From Metabacillus dongyingensis (lineage in GTDB: Bacteria > Bacillota > Bacilli > Bacillales > Bacillaceae), in contig NZ_CP082944.1 of the NCBI RefSeq assembly GCF_019933155.2, positions 374,001 through 438,000 of the forward strand: DNA of 64,000 nucleotides, given 5' to 3'. The notes under the pieces are model-generated. The model did not search any database, was not told the DNA's origin, and saw nothing but the letters and a program-made list of their open reading frames with translations. Positions 53,713 to 62,649 of this stretch are shown piece by piece (position 1 is the first letter of the stretch; the number at the start of each line of letters is the position of its first letter). The position numbers and the translations under genes are program-made.

Positions 53713-55029
53713 GTGAGCAAGAGAATGACAAAAGTGCGGTATGGTGTTGTTTTTATGTTGTTTATCACCGTCATTATAAATTACATGGATCGAAGCAATA
53801 TTGCAGTAGCTGCCCCATTTATTTCAAAGGAACTAGAGTTAGACCCTGTGCAGATGGGCCTTATATTTTCGGCGTTTGGATGGACCTATTGTGCTCTTCA
53901 AATACCTGGCGGATGGATACTGGACAAGCTGGGAAACAGAAAAACCCATGCAATAGGCATAGCTGGATTCTCTATAGCAACTTTACTGCAGGGGTTTGTA
54001 CACGGTTTCTCGGGATTTATCTTACTTCGCGTTGGATTGGGAGCGTTTGAGGCACCAGCTTTCCCGACAAATAGTAAAGTAGCGGCCAGCTGGTTTCCGG
54101 AAAAAGAAAGAGCTAGAGCCGTTGCGATTTATACCTCAGGACAGTTTATAGGATTGGCCTTTTTAACTCCAGCCTTAATTTTTTTACAGCAATGGTTTGG
54201 CTGGAGGGGCCTGTTTATCATTACAGGTATTATTGGAATATCTTGGGCGATTCTCTGGTTTTTACTTTATCGTGATCCTCAGCACAGTAAAAAGGTTAAT
54301 AAACAAGAACTCGATTATATTCGTGAAGGCGGGGCAATCTTTGATGCTATTGCAGATGATAAGTCTGTAAAATCTACAGTAGGCATAAAAGACTTTGCAA
54401 TCGTATTAAAAAGCAGGAAGTTATGGGGTATATACATTGGACAATTTGCAGTGGCATCCACGCTATGGTTTTTCTTAACCTGGTTTCCCACGTACCTTGT
54501 TGAATATAGAGGATTAACGTTTGTAAAAACCGGTTTATTGGCTTCATTACCATTTTTAGCAGCATTTGTAGGTGTATTATCTTCTGGATTCTTGTCTGAT
54601 TTCCTTGTGAAAAAAGGGGTTTCTGACAACGTTGCTAGAAAAGTGCCTGTTATTACTGGGTTATTGCTGGCAACCTCTATAATTGGGGCAAACTATGTGG
54701 AAAATACAAATTTAGTCATCATGTTTATGTGTATAGCTTTTTTCGGGAACGGTTTCGCTTCGATTACCTGGGTGTTTGTTTCACTGTTGGCACCAAAACG
54801 GCTTGTTGGGATAGCTGGAGGGGTATTTAACTTTATTGGCGGTACAGCATCTATCATTATTCCTATTGTAATTGGTTTTTTAGCAAAAGGAGGAAATTTT
54901 GCTCCTGCACTTACTTTTATCGCCTGTGTAACTCTGATAGGAGCTTTATCATACATTTTCTTAGTTGGAAAAGTTGAGCGGATTCAGGTAAAAGAAGAAG
55001 AATCTTTAAAAGGTTATGAATCTGCATAA
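53713..55029 (+). CDS. MFS galactonate/anion:cation symporter (DgoT-like)
   Basis: A 438-residue ACS-family transporter, 12 TM. TM1 is IINYMDRSNIAVAAPFI, followed by WTYCALQIPGGWILDKLG and GAFEAPAFPTNSKVAASWFPEKERARAVAIYTSGQFIG, standard for this family. GTG 53713 (MSKRMTKVRYG) has GGGTGG upstream; ATG 53695 has none. Imports galactonate for the preceding enzymes. Last gene of the operon. Confidence 0.9.
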   Translation: MSKRMTKVRYGVVFMLFITVIINYMDRSNIAVAAPFISKELELDPVQMGLIFSAFGWTYCALQIPGGWILDKLGNRKTHAIGIAGFSIATLLQGFVHGFSGFILLRVGLGAFEAPAFPTNSKVAASWFPEKERARAVAIYTSGQFIGLAFLTPALIFLQQWFGWRGLFIITGIIGISWAILWFLLYRDPQHSKKVNKQELDYIREGGAIFDAIADDKSVKSTVGIKDFAIVLKSRKLWGIYIGQFAVASTLWFFLTWFPTYLVEYRGLTFVKTGLLASLPFLAAFVGVLSSGFLSDFLVKKGVSDNVARKVPVITGLLLATSIIGANYVENTNLVIMFMCIAFFGNGFASITWVFVSLLAPKRLVGIAGGVFNFIGGTASIIIPIVIGFLAKGGNFAPALTFIACVTLIGALSYIFLVGKVERIQVKEEESLKGYESA

Positions 55030-55063
55030 CTTAATAAATAGGTATATGGGAATTGTGGTGTTT

Positions 55064-55097
55064 AAAGACTAATCCTAAAGGGATTAGTCTTTTTTAT
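55064..55097 (+). terminator. Terminator of the galactonate operon
   Basis: AAAGACTAATCC and GGATTAGTCTTT pair perfectly with a short loop and T run, 35 bases after dgoT. The tandem array begins two bases later. Confidence 0.92.
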
Positions 55098-55098
55098 T

Positions 55099-55958
55099 TA
55101 TAGGGGAATCAAACGCTCTCTATGAGTATCCAAGTCTAGGATTGTGCCAGTATAGGGGAATCAAACGCTCTCTATGAGTATCCAAATCTAGGATTAAGCC
55201 TGTAAAGAGGAATCATACGCTCTCTATGAGTATCCAAATCCAGGATTAAGCCTGTAAAGAGGAATCATACGCTCTATGAGTATCCAAATCCAGGTTTGAG
55301 CCTGTAAAGAGGAATCAAACGCTCTCTATGAGTATCCAAATCTAGGATTGAGCCAGTATAGGGGAATCAAACGCTCTCTATGAGTATCCAAATTTAAGAT
55401 TGAGCCAGTATAGAGGAATCAAACGCTCTCTATGAGTATCCAAAACCAGGATTGACCCAGTATAGGGGAATCATACGCTCTCTATGAGTATCCAAAACCA
55501 GAATTATGCCTGTAAAGAGGAATCAAACGCTCTCTATGAGTATCCAAATCCAGGTTTAAGCCTGTAAAGAGGAATCATCCGCTCTCTATGAGTATCCATA
55601 TCCAGGATTAAGCCTGTAAAGAGGAATCATCCGCTCTCTATGAGTATCCAAATCCAGGATTAAGCCTGTAAAGAGGAATCAAACGCTCTCTATGAGTATC
55701 CAAATCCAGAATTAAGCCTGTAAAGAGGAATCAAACGCTTTCTATGAGTATCCAAATCCAGGATTGAGCCAAAATAGGGGAATCATACGCTCTCTATGAG
55801 TATCCAAAACCAGGATTAAGACTGTAAAGAGGAATCAAACGCTCTCTATGAGTATCCAAATCCAGGATTAAGCCTGTAAAGAGGAATCAAACGCTCTCTA
55901 TGAGTATCCAAAACCAGGATTGTGCCTGTTTAGGGGAATCAAACGCTCTCTATGAGTA
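55099..55958. repeat. 52-bp tandem-repeat array, 16 full units plus a partial
   Basis: Head-to-tail units begin at 55099, 55151, 55203, 55255, 55305, 55357, 55409, 55461, 55513, 55565, 55617, 55669, 55721, 55773, 55825 and 55877, with a truncated 30-base unit from 55929. All full units are 52 bp except the fourth, which is 50 (a lost CT in the CTCTCT run). The core GAATCAAACGCTCTCTATGA and the next GTATCC are nearly invariant. The end of each unit and the start of the next occur in two linked forms, GCCTGTAAAGAGG or GCCAGTATAGGGG. No frame is open across the array, there are no spacers, and each unit holds a GGA(A)TCA/TGA(GTA)TCC dyad. It lies between two converging operons. Confidence 0.95.
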
Positions 55959-56065
55959 ATTGAGACTGTTCCTCTGCAAACGGAGATTGCAACAACAGCT
56001 AGTGTCCGGCAAGGGAAGAGATGTTGATGATGTGGCCTTGTTTTCTTCCTCTCATCCTTCTTAAA
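55959..56065. other. Unique sequence after the array
   Basis: No repeat or gene signal; leads to the terminator of the minus-strand PTS operon. Confidence 0.4.
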
Positions 56066-56095
56066 AGGAAAAAGCCAAAGTTTCCTCTGGCTTTA
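56066..56095 (-). terminator. Terminator of the PTS operon
   Basis: On the minus strand AAAGCCA pairs with TGGCTTT and is followed by TTCCTTTT, about 40 bases after the IIC stop. Confidence 0.8.
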
Positions 56096-56132
56096 CTTTT
56101 TCATGGATTGGATAAAAGGTGTTTTATTCTTT

Positions 56133-57395
56133 TTACGTAAACAGTTGAATTATGAATGAAATCAATATTCCAACGACCCCAAAGTCCGAATCTCCAAATG
56201 TTGTCCCTTCAAATCCTAATGATCCAAGGACAGGCAATAACAGTGCCGGTAAAAACGAGATTAATAGCCCGTTGGCAAATGCTCCAATAATAGCGCCGCG
56301 TCTGCCGCCAGTGGCGTTTCCGAATACTCCTGCAGCCGCACCTGTGAAGAAATGGGGGATGAGACCTGGTACGATTATTTTTAAGCCCAGTATAGGCAAG
56401 ATAAACATTGATAATGCCCCAGCCAAAAAGCTTGATAGAAAGCCAATGATTACAGCATTTGGTGCGAAAGGGAAGACGGCAGGTGCATCAAGAGCGGGCT
56501 TCGCATCCTTTACAACTTTATCCGCGATTCCTTTAAATGCAGGAACGATTTCAGCAATTAACATCCGAACCCCTGCTAAGACAATGTACACCCCAGCAGC
56601 GAAAGTGATTGCCTGCATAAATGAGAAGACAAGGAAGTTTGTGCCGCTGCTTAGTTCTGCTTCGACAAAGCTTTTTCCTGCTATCGGGGCGACAATCAAA
56701 AAGAGGATTGTCATCGTTAAGCTCATTGCCACTGATGTATCGCGCAAAAATCCAAGGGATTTGGGCACTTTGATATCCTCAGTTGATTTCGATTTGTCTC
56801 CTAATCTTTTTGCCAGAAAGGCAGAAGTGAAATATCCAATGGAACCAAAGTGGCCAAGAGCGATGCTGTCATTGCCTGTAATTTGCCGTACATATGGCTG
56901 GAGCAGTGCAGGCATGAGCACCATCAAACTCCCTAATATAAGTGACCCGATAATAATTAACGGAATGCCCGTTATTCCGCCTGTTGCGAATACAGCAGAC
57001 AGCAAGCAAGCCATAAATAAGGTATGATGCCCAGTTAAGAAAATGTATTTGAACGGAGTGAACCGTGCAATCAGGATGTTAACGAGCATCCCGAAAAGCA
57101 TGATCATGGCTGTTTCCGTTCCAAGCGTTTCTTGTGCAATCGCAACGATTGCTTCATTATTAGGAATAATCCCCTGAATATTGAACGCTTTTTCAAACAT
57201 GCTGCCAAAAATGTCAAGAGCACCAATTAATATCGTGGCTCCGGCACCGAGAATAACAAATCCCATAATGGTTTTCAGTGTTCCTGAAACCGTATCTGCC
57301 ATTCCTTTTTTCTGAAGAAGCAGTCCAATAAATGCAAACAATCCAACAAGAATGGCTGGTGTACCCAGCACATCCTTCATAATAAAATCAATCAT
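56133..57395 (-). CDS. Ascorbate-type PTS EIIC (UlaA family)
   Basis: 420-residue EIIC with ten or eleven TM helices. UlaA-like marks: VLGTPAILVGLFAFIGLLLQKK at the start, FTPFKYIFLTGHHTLFMA, and HFFTGAAAGVFGNATGGRRGAIIGAFANG near the end. It transports a sugar or sugar acid while IIB phosphorylates it. The UlaA family includes ascorbate porters, but no ulaG-type lactonase or other catabolic enzyme is adjacent, so the substrate is open. Last gene of a regulator-IIB-IIC operon. Confidence 0.9.
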   Translation of the reverse strand: MIDFIMKDVLGTPAILVGLFAFIGLLLQKKGMADTVSGTLKTIMGFVILGAGATILIGALDIFGSMFEKAFNIQGIIPNNEAIVAIAQETLGTETAMIMLFGMLVNILIARFTPFKYIFLTGHHTLFMACLLSAVFATGGITGIPLIIIGSLILGSLMVLMPALLQPYVRQITGNDSIALGHFGSIGYFTSAFLAKRLGDKSKSTEDIKVPKSLGFLRDTSVAMSLTMTILFLIVAPIAGKSFVEAELSSGTNFLVFSFMQAITFAAGVYIVLAGVRMLIAEIVPAFKGIADKVVKDAKPALDAPAVFPFAPNAVIIGFLSSFLAGALSMFILPILGLKIIVPGLIPHFFTGAAAGVFGNATGGRRGAIIGAFANGLLISFLPALLLPVLGSLGFEGTTFGDSDFGVVGILISFIIQLFT

Positions 57396-57428
57396 TCGAG
57401 ACCCTCCTCTTTACTTGAGCAGTTCTTT

Positions 57429-57701
57429 CTATTTAAGGTGTTTTTCTAAGACTCTTTTAAGCTCATTTGTGTCTAAAATATTCGTTAAACCTTCCACTGT
57501 TCTTGTTCCATCATCAAGTGATTCTACTAAATCCTTTGATCCTAAATACAGGTCCGCCTGCTCAGATTTACTTGTTGTTAAATCTGTATGAGATACTTCA
57601 GCTTGAACGCCAAGCTCATTTAAAATCGTTTTTACATTCATTTCAACAATAAAGCTGCTTCCTAATCCATTCCCGCAAACTACTAAAATCTTTTTCATCA
57701 T
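57429..57701 (-). CDS. PTS EIIB, ascorbate/lactose-like (UlaB family)
   Basis: Ninety residues. The phosphocysteine loop is VVCGNGLGSSFIVEMNV at the start, as in UlaB/SgaB proteins. It takes phosphate from IIA and passes it to the incoming sugar. IIA is the C-terminal domain of the upstream regulator or a separate protein. GGAGG before the ATG pair; 33 bases before EIIC. Confidence 0.92.
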   Translation of the reverse strand: MMKKILVVCGNGLGSSFIVEMNVKTILNELGVQAEVSHTDLTTSKSEQADLYLGSKDLVESLDDGTRTVEGLTNILDTNELKRVLEKHLK

Positions 57702-57709
57702 TTTTCCTC

Positions 57710-59827
57710 CTAATTGGTTGAATATTTTTCGATAACGGCTAAAACCTCATCTGTTGTTTCGGCTTGTACCAGTTTATTGATATTTTCTGGATTTGAGAGC
57801 ATCATTGAAAATTGAGATAATGCTTTTAAGTGCGTTTCATTGTCGATTGCTGCCAGAACGAATAAAAGGTTTACCCGGTGCTCAGGTTTTTCTGTAAATG
57901 AACAGCCCTCTTTTATTCTGAGAAAACTCATTCCCACTTTGTTTACTCCATCTTCCGGTCGTGCGTGCGGCAGAGCGATTTTTGGAGCAATGACGATATA
58001 AGGTCCGAGTTTTTCTACATTGCTGATCATTGCCTCGATATAGCTTTCCTTAATCGACTTATTTGCTAAAAGAGGCTTTGCACCGAGCTTTATCGCTTCC
58101 TTCCAGCTGTCAATCTGATCTGCAAACTGAATGGTGTCTTTGGTTAAGATGTCATTTAACATTGGTTTCTTCCTCCCCTGATTATCTGATGGTCGATTTG
58201 CTATAAAGTATTGGGAGAGTTCTTGCTGCAGTCCTTTTTCATCCGTGATCACACCATGTTTTTTCATTATGGTCATTAATGCTTCAATTTCCCCCGGCAG
58301 TGAAGTATTAGGAGAAGCTTCTATTTGTGACAGCAGATTGGCCTTTTCAGTATGGGTTAAAATGGGATGAACAATGAAAACAGGAACATCCCGTTTCTGA
58401 ATAGGAGTTGTCGAGATGACATAATCAATCTGTCCGAGCTCGCTTTCATGATATTCTCGTTTAGTCATTACCTTAACTACATCTAATGTTGGAATTAAAT
58501 CCTCCAGCTGTTTTTGCACAATTCGAGAGGTTCCAATCCCGCTTCCGCATACAACTGCTGCTTTCTTCCGGGCTTTTACTGAAACACCTTCTTTTTCGAT
58601 CCAGCCCCCAAAATGCAGGGCTACATAGGCAATTTCATCTTTAGAAACCTTTTTTCCAAGCACATCTTCAAAGTGATAAATCACTTTTTCTGTTAATAAG
58701 TAAATATCCTGATATTTATCTTTTACAGAGGAAGTCAGTGGATTTTCAAGGTCAATTCCATATTTAATTCGATAGTATGCAGGCCTTAAATGCAAAAATA
58801 GGTTTTTCTCCAGAGCCTTTCTTTCTGTAAATACTACGCATGCATATGTTTGAAAGGAATCCACCATCCTGGAGATGATTTTCTTCATGTTTAAAGCATC
58901 TTGATCATCAATCGGTTCCCGTTTATACTCGCTGATTTTGGCTCCCAGAAGATAGGTTGTTAGATAATAAACTTCATCTTCCGGAACGGAAATACGGTAA
59001 ACGTTTTCAATTTTTAAGGAAATAGATTTAGCTGCCTGAAATTCTTTTGTTTGTTTAATAACCTGTTTTTCTACATCATTTATTGTTACAAATTTTGATT
59101 GTGCAAAACGTTTAATAAATGAAGCAAGGTGGACGCTCATTTGATTGATAATATCATCAGTAAACCTGACACCTATTACCTGCTCCGCCTCATTTAATAG
59201 AGTATGAATCTCATGAATGGTGAGTCTGTTAAAGTCTTGCAGAGGAGTTGGTCCGCATGCTGTTAAGCTGTGCTGGACTTCCGTTAAAAGCTGATCTAAT
59301 CCATGTCCGTCAATCAGCTCTGTGATATATGAAACCAATGCACTTCGTTTGTCTTGCTCAGATCCTGATAGATAGTACCCTTTTTCTTTTTTGAATAGAA
59401 GTATTAGGTTGTAGCTGCTTAGCTCCTGTTTTATCTGTTTAATATCCGTAAGCATGGTGCTTCGGCTAACAAGAAAACGGTCAAGAAACGTTTTAAGAAA
59501 AACAGGATTTTCCCTTGTAAGAATCATCACCACAGCCCAGGCTTTTCTTTCTCTGGGAGAATCTTCATACACATGAGCCTGCCGGGTTTGTGCGATTTTT
59601 TGTTTGATTTGTTCACGTGTCACATCGGTTACATAAAAACCGGCTGAGCGGATATAATTTAAAGCTTCAAGCTCTTGATTCTTCAGCCAATCATTAATCT
59701 TATCGACATCATAATAGACAGTCCGCTTTGAAATGTTCATCTCTTCCATAATCTCTGAAGTCGGCACATAGCGGGGAGTTTGCACAATTTTGTTTAATAT
59801 CCCCACACTCCGCTGATCTAATGTCAC
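57710..59827 (-). CDS. PRD-containing PTS regulator (BglG/MtlR type) with IIB and IIA domains
   Basis: 705 residues. Two N-terminal HTH modules (about 5-65 and 85-140), PRD1 and PRD2 (about 170-400), an EIIB-like domain with CGSGIGTSR near 430, and an EIIA domain at the C-terminus with active His in LPHARPEDGV near 620. Such regulators activate their PTS operon when dephosphorylated by sugar transport. The IIA may also serve as the phosphate donor of the system. First gene of the operon; eight bases before the IIB start. Confidence 0.92.
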   Translation of the reverse strand: MTLDQRSVGILNKIVQTPRYVPTSEIMEEMNISKRTVYYDVDKINDWLKNQELEALNYIRSAGFYVTDVTREQIKQKIAQTRQAHVYEDSPRERKAWAVVMILTRENPVFLKTFLDRFLVSRSTMLTDIKQIKQELSSYNLILLFKKEKGYYLSGSEQDKRSALVSYITELIDGHGLDQLLTEVQHSLTACGPTPLQDFNRLTIHEIHTLLNEAEQVIGVRFTDDIINQMSVHLASFIKRFAQSKFVTINDVEKQVIKQTKEFQAAKSISLKIENVYRISVPEDEVYYLTTYLLGAKISEYKREPIDDQDALNMKKIISRMVDSFQTYACVVFTERKALEKNLFLHLRPAYYRIKYGIDLENPLTSSVKDKYQDIYLLTEKVIYHFEDVLGKKVSKDEIAYVALHFGGWIEKEGVSVKARKKAAVVCGSGIGTSRIVQKQLEDLIPTLDVVKVMTKREYHESELGQIDYVISTTPIQKRDVPVFIVHPILTHTEKANLLSQIEASPNTSLPGEIEALMTIMKKHGVITDEKGLQQELSQYFIANRPSDNQGRKKPMLNDILTKDTIQFADQIDSWKEAIKLGAKPLLANKSIKESYIEAMISNVEKLGPYIVIAPKIALPHARPEDGVNKVGMSFLRIKEGCSFTEKPEHRVNLLFVLAAIDNETHLKALSQFSMMLSNPENINKLVQAETTDEVLAVIEKYSTN

Positions 59828-60142
59828 AGGAATCCTCCTTCCTTAATAGTGAAAAGAGATTTTTTTTCATTCTATGTGGAGTTTGCAAATATCAAACTTC
59901 AATAAGTATTTCTTACTTTCATTATACTGCGCAGATACTAGATGATAAGTCCAAATGTTTACTGAGGAAGTTTGCAAAGATTGAACTTTTATTTAGCATC
60001 ATGTCAAATTATAGGCTTCCAGATAAAGAGTATGATGGATTGTAGATTGAAACAAAGGGATAAAGGCCTCCCGCAAAGAATACATTCCAATAGAAACAAA
60101 TCTGAGGCAGCAGCAAACTGTCTCATTTTGGAGTGTGAAAAA
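59828..60142. other. Intergenic between divergent PTS and ABC operons
   Basis: Holds both promoters. No clear cre site or palindrome was found; AT-rich throughout. Confidence 0.4.
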
Positions 60143-61072
60143 ATGAGTGCTCAGGAACAGATTATCAGTGTGAATGGCTTGGTCAAAACATATGGGGATT
60201 TTACAGCGGTTAATGGCATCGCTTTTGATGTATTTAAAGGCGAAGTGTTTGGAGTGCTGGGTCCGAATGGAGCGGGGAAGACGACCACTTTGGAGATGCT
60301 GGTGGGACTGCGGAAGCCGGATGGCGGTTCGGCTGATATTGGCGGGTTTGATGTGGTGAGGGATTTAAAGAAGGTGAAGGAAGTCATTGGTGTCCAGCTG
60401 CAGTCGACAACTCTTTTTGAGCTTTTGACGGTGGAGGAGATCCTCCATTTGTATGCGAGTTTTTACAAGAAACAGATTCCGATTCATCCGCTGATTGAGG
60501 ATATGCTGCTCACGGATAAAACGAAGAGCCGGATCAAAAGCCTGTCAGGCGGACAGAAGCAGAGACTTGCGATTGCGCTCGCTCTTGTTCATGATCCGCT
60601 GATTATTTTTCTGGATGAGCCGACAACAGGACTAGATCCCCAGGCCAGAAGAACACTGTGGGATATTATTTTTAACCTGAAGGAAAAGGGAGTTACGGTT
60701 GTTTTGACTACTCATTACATGGATGAAGCCCATGTGCTTTGCGACAGAATTGCCATTATGGATCAGGGAAACCTGATTGCACTCGATACCCCTGCCGAGC
60801 TTGTGCGCAGTCTTCACTCTGAAAATGCGGTGGAATTCCGGTTTGAGGAAGAAGCAGCTGAGATGGATCTCACTCAAATTGAAGGCGTCAAGCAGGTTGG
60901 AAGGCAGAAGGATGCAACCATTCTGTATACGGATAATCTTCAGGCAACCTTAACGAGCCTCATTCAAACGGCCGCAGACCTGGGCTTGAAATTGGCAGAT
61001 TTACAGATTCGGACGGCAACGCTTGAAGACGTCTTTATCCATATGACGGGAAGGAGGCTGCGGGAAGCATGA
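60143..61072 (+). CDS. ABC transporter ATP-binding protein (ABC-2 exporter)
   Basis: 309 residues. Walker A GPNGAGKTT, Q loop, signature LSGGQKQRL, Walker B IIFLDEPTTGLDP and His switch TTHYMDEA are intact; C-terminal DUF4162-like extension to 305. ATG 60143 has GGAG upstream; the longer frame before it has no start signals. Its TGA overlaps the permease ATG, showing translational coupling. DrrA/NatA-type exporters move drugs, peptides or lipids; substrate unknown. Confidence 0.94.
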   Translation: MSAQEQIISVNGLVKTYGDFTAVNGIAFDVFKGEVFGVLGPNGAGKTTTLEMLVGLRKPDGGSADIGGFDVVRDLKKVKEVIGVQLQSTTLFELLTVEEILHLYASFYKKQIPIHPLIEDMLLTDKTKSRIKSLSGGQKQRLAIALALVHDPLIIFLDEPTTGLDPQARRTLWDIIFNLKEKGVTVVLTTHYMDEAHVLCDRIAIMDQGNLIALDTPAELVRSLHSENAVEFRFEEEAAEMDLTQIEGVKQVGRQKDATILYTDNLQATLTSLIQTAADLGLKLADLQIRTATLEDVFIHMTGRRLREA

Positions 61073-62157
61073 AGGCATATTGGCAATTAACGTTAACCCA
61101 GCTGCGTATTTTCCTCCGCAATCGCCAGGTATTATTTTGGACGCTTGCGTTTCCGATTTTTCTTATGATCATGCTAGGGTCGTTTCTCGGGAATGGCAGC
61201 AGCATGTCGGTTACGGTTGGAGTCGTAGATCAGGATCAATCCGGTGAATCGAAGGCATTTGTTGCGGCATTAAAGAAAAATAAGGCGATGGAGCTTGAAA
61301 TGGAGCTGAAGGAGGACAAAGCCTTCAATGAGGTAAAAAAGGGAAATCTGCAAATCTTGATTGTGATTCCAAAAGGTTATAGTGAAGAGCTTGGTCAAGA
61401 GTCTCCTTTTAAACTCCCAGTCTATTATGATGAAACAAATACGGCGGCCTCCCAGGTAGGCCTGCAGCTTGTAAACGGAGCGGTTGATCAGATCAGCAAA
61501 GAAAAAGCAGATTACAAGCCTGTGGTCGTCACTGAGGCAAAAGGAATCGAAACGCTGAACCTGCAGTATATTGACTTTTTGGTACCCGGAATTGTGGCGA
61601 TGATGATTATGAGCAACAACATGAACGGGGTAGCCGGGCAAATTGCTGCGTGGAGAGAGCGGGGCATTTTGAGAAGAATGCAGGGAACGACGCTTAAGGC
61701 ATCTACCTTCATTGCGGCGCAGATAACGGCTCGTCTTATGCTGAATGGCTTGCAGGCTTTGCTTGTACTTGTAATAGCACAGCTTATTTTCGGAGTCGAT
61801 GTGCGCGGATCCTGGCTGACACTTATCACCTTCGTGATTTTAGGTACTCTTGCCTTTATGGCGATTGGATTTATCATTGCCGGAATTGCAAAAACACCGG
61901 AAAGCGCCGCGCCGATCGCAGGATTTCTTTCCTTCCCAATGCTCTTTTTAGGAGGCGTCTTTTTCCCGATTAAAAATATGCCCGAATTTTTGCAGCCGAT
62001 TGTCGGTGTGCTCCCGATTTCCCACTTAAGCCATGCATTAAGGGAAGTCATGAACGTCGGAGCATCCTTTTTGACGCTTGGAACCGAAACCTTGATACTG
62101 GGATGCTGGGTCTTGGGTGCGTTTATTGTGGCGAGCTATACGTTTAAGTGGGAATAA
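61069..62157 (+). CDS. ABC-2 type permease
   Basis: 362 residues with one N-terminal TM helix (VLFWTLAFPIFLMIMLGSFLG), a long extracytoplasmic loop (about 45-165) and five C-terminal helices, the layout of ABC2_membrane_3 permeases. Overlaps the ATPase gene by four bases (ATGA). Works with it as an exporter. Confidence 0.93.
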   Translation: MKAYWQLTLTQLRIFLRNRQVLFWTLAFPIFLMIMLGSFLGNGSSMSVTVGVVDQDQSGESKAFVAALKKNKAMELEMELKEDKAFNEVKKGNLQILIVIPKGYSEELGQESPFKLPVYYDETNTAASQVGLQLVNGAVDQISKEKADYKPVVVTEAKGIETLNLQYIDFLVPGIVAMMIMSNNMNGVAGQIAAWRERGILRRMQGTTLKASTFIAAQITARLMLNGLQALLVLVIAQLIFGVDVRGSWLTLITFVILGTLAFMAIGFIIAGIAKTPESAAPIAGFLSFPMLFLGGVFFPIKNMPEFLQPIVGVLPISHLSHALREVMNVGASFLTLGTETLILGCWVLGAFIVASYTFKWE

Positions 62158-62182
62158 GGAAGTGGAATAGAGAGAAAAAGAT

Positions 62183-62323
62183 ATGGGAAGCTGCAATGTC
62201 GATCATTCTAGTGAGGACGCTCTTCAAAAGTTTAAAAATAAGCAGGGCAACTTATCTAAAAAGTTCGCCATCTATACCACAGCAGCCTGTCAAGAAAGTC
62301 CCGAACATCATGATAGCAAGTAA
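62183..62323 (+). CDS. Possible small protein, 46 aa, perhaps truncated
   Basis: ATG 62183 opens MGSCNVDHSSEDALQKFKNKQG, ending SPEHHDSK. The head resembles small Bacillus proteins that continue for about 30 more residues (HLLKKYDL-type ends), which are missing here, so this may be a remnant. Ribosome site weak (AGAGAG). Low confidence. Confidence 0.3.
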   Translation: MGSCNVDHSSEDALQKFKNKQGNLSKKFAIYTTAACQESPEHHDSK

Positions 62324-62353
62324 TAAATATTCAAAAAAACCTTAAAATAAGAA

Positions 62354-62404
62354 GCTGACTCAAAATAGTCGTTATTCAACAACCTTTTGAGTCAGCCTCT
62401 TTTA
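62354..62404 (+). terminator. Terminator of the ABC exporter operon
   Basis: GCTGACTCAAAA and TTTTGAGTCAGC form a perfect 12-base stem with a 19-base loop, then CTCTTTTATT. Confidence 0.85.
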
Positions 62405-62649
62405 TTGTAAGATAAAAAAACAAGTTTATTCTCTCGGTAATTTTTATAATAAAGGTTTCAATAGTATACTCTAATTACCAATACCATCACTTAAAAGAGG
62501 GGGGATAAAGCAATTATTGTTATTCAACAAGAATAATTTTTTTCCAATAATTCATACTATTATATTACTTTATACTTATGCTATATTATAGAAAAGTAAT
62601 ATTGTTATATCCTACATAGTAATAATAATCTAAGATTGGAGTGTTTTGA

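Larger units (their letters stand above)
62158..62649. other. Intergenic between the exporter and importer operons
   Basis: Apart from the small ORF and terminator noted separately, it holds the AT-rich promoter region of the amino acid importer (about 62500-62640). Confidence 0.4.

Noticed and set aside
55099..55958. CRISPR array
   Set aside because: Units follow each other directly with no unique spacers; the linker has only two types and there are no cas genes nearby.
56152..57027. Long plus-strand frame of 291 codons
   Set aside because: It is antisense to the EIIC gene, whose protein match is unambiguous; the composition is Pro/Ala/Asn-rich as expected for a mirror frame.
62440..62640. 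T-box or other riboswitch before the amino acid importer
   Set aside because: No T-box sequence or conserved stem set seen; the leader is simply AT-rich.
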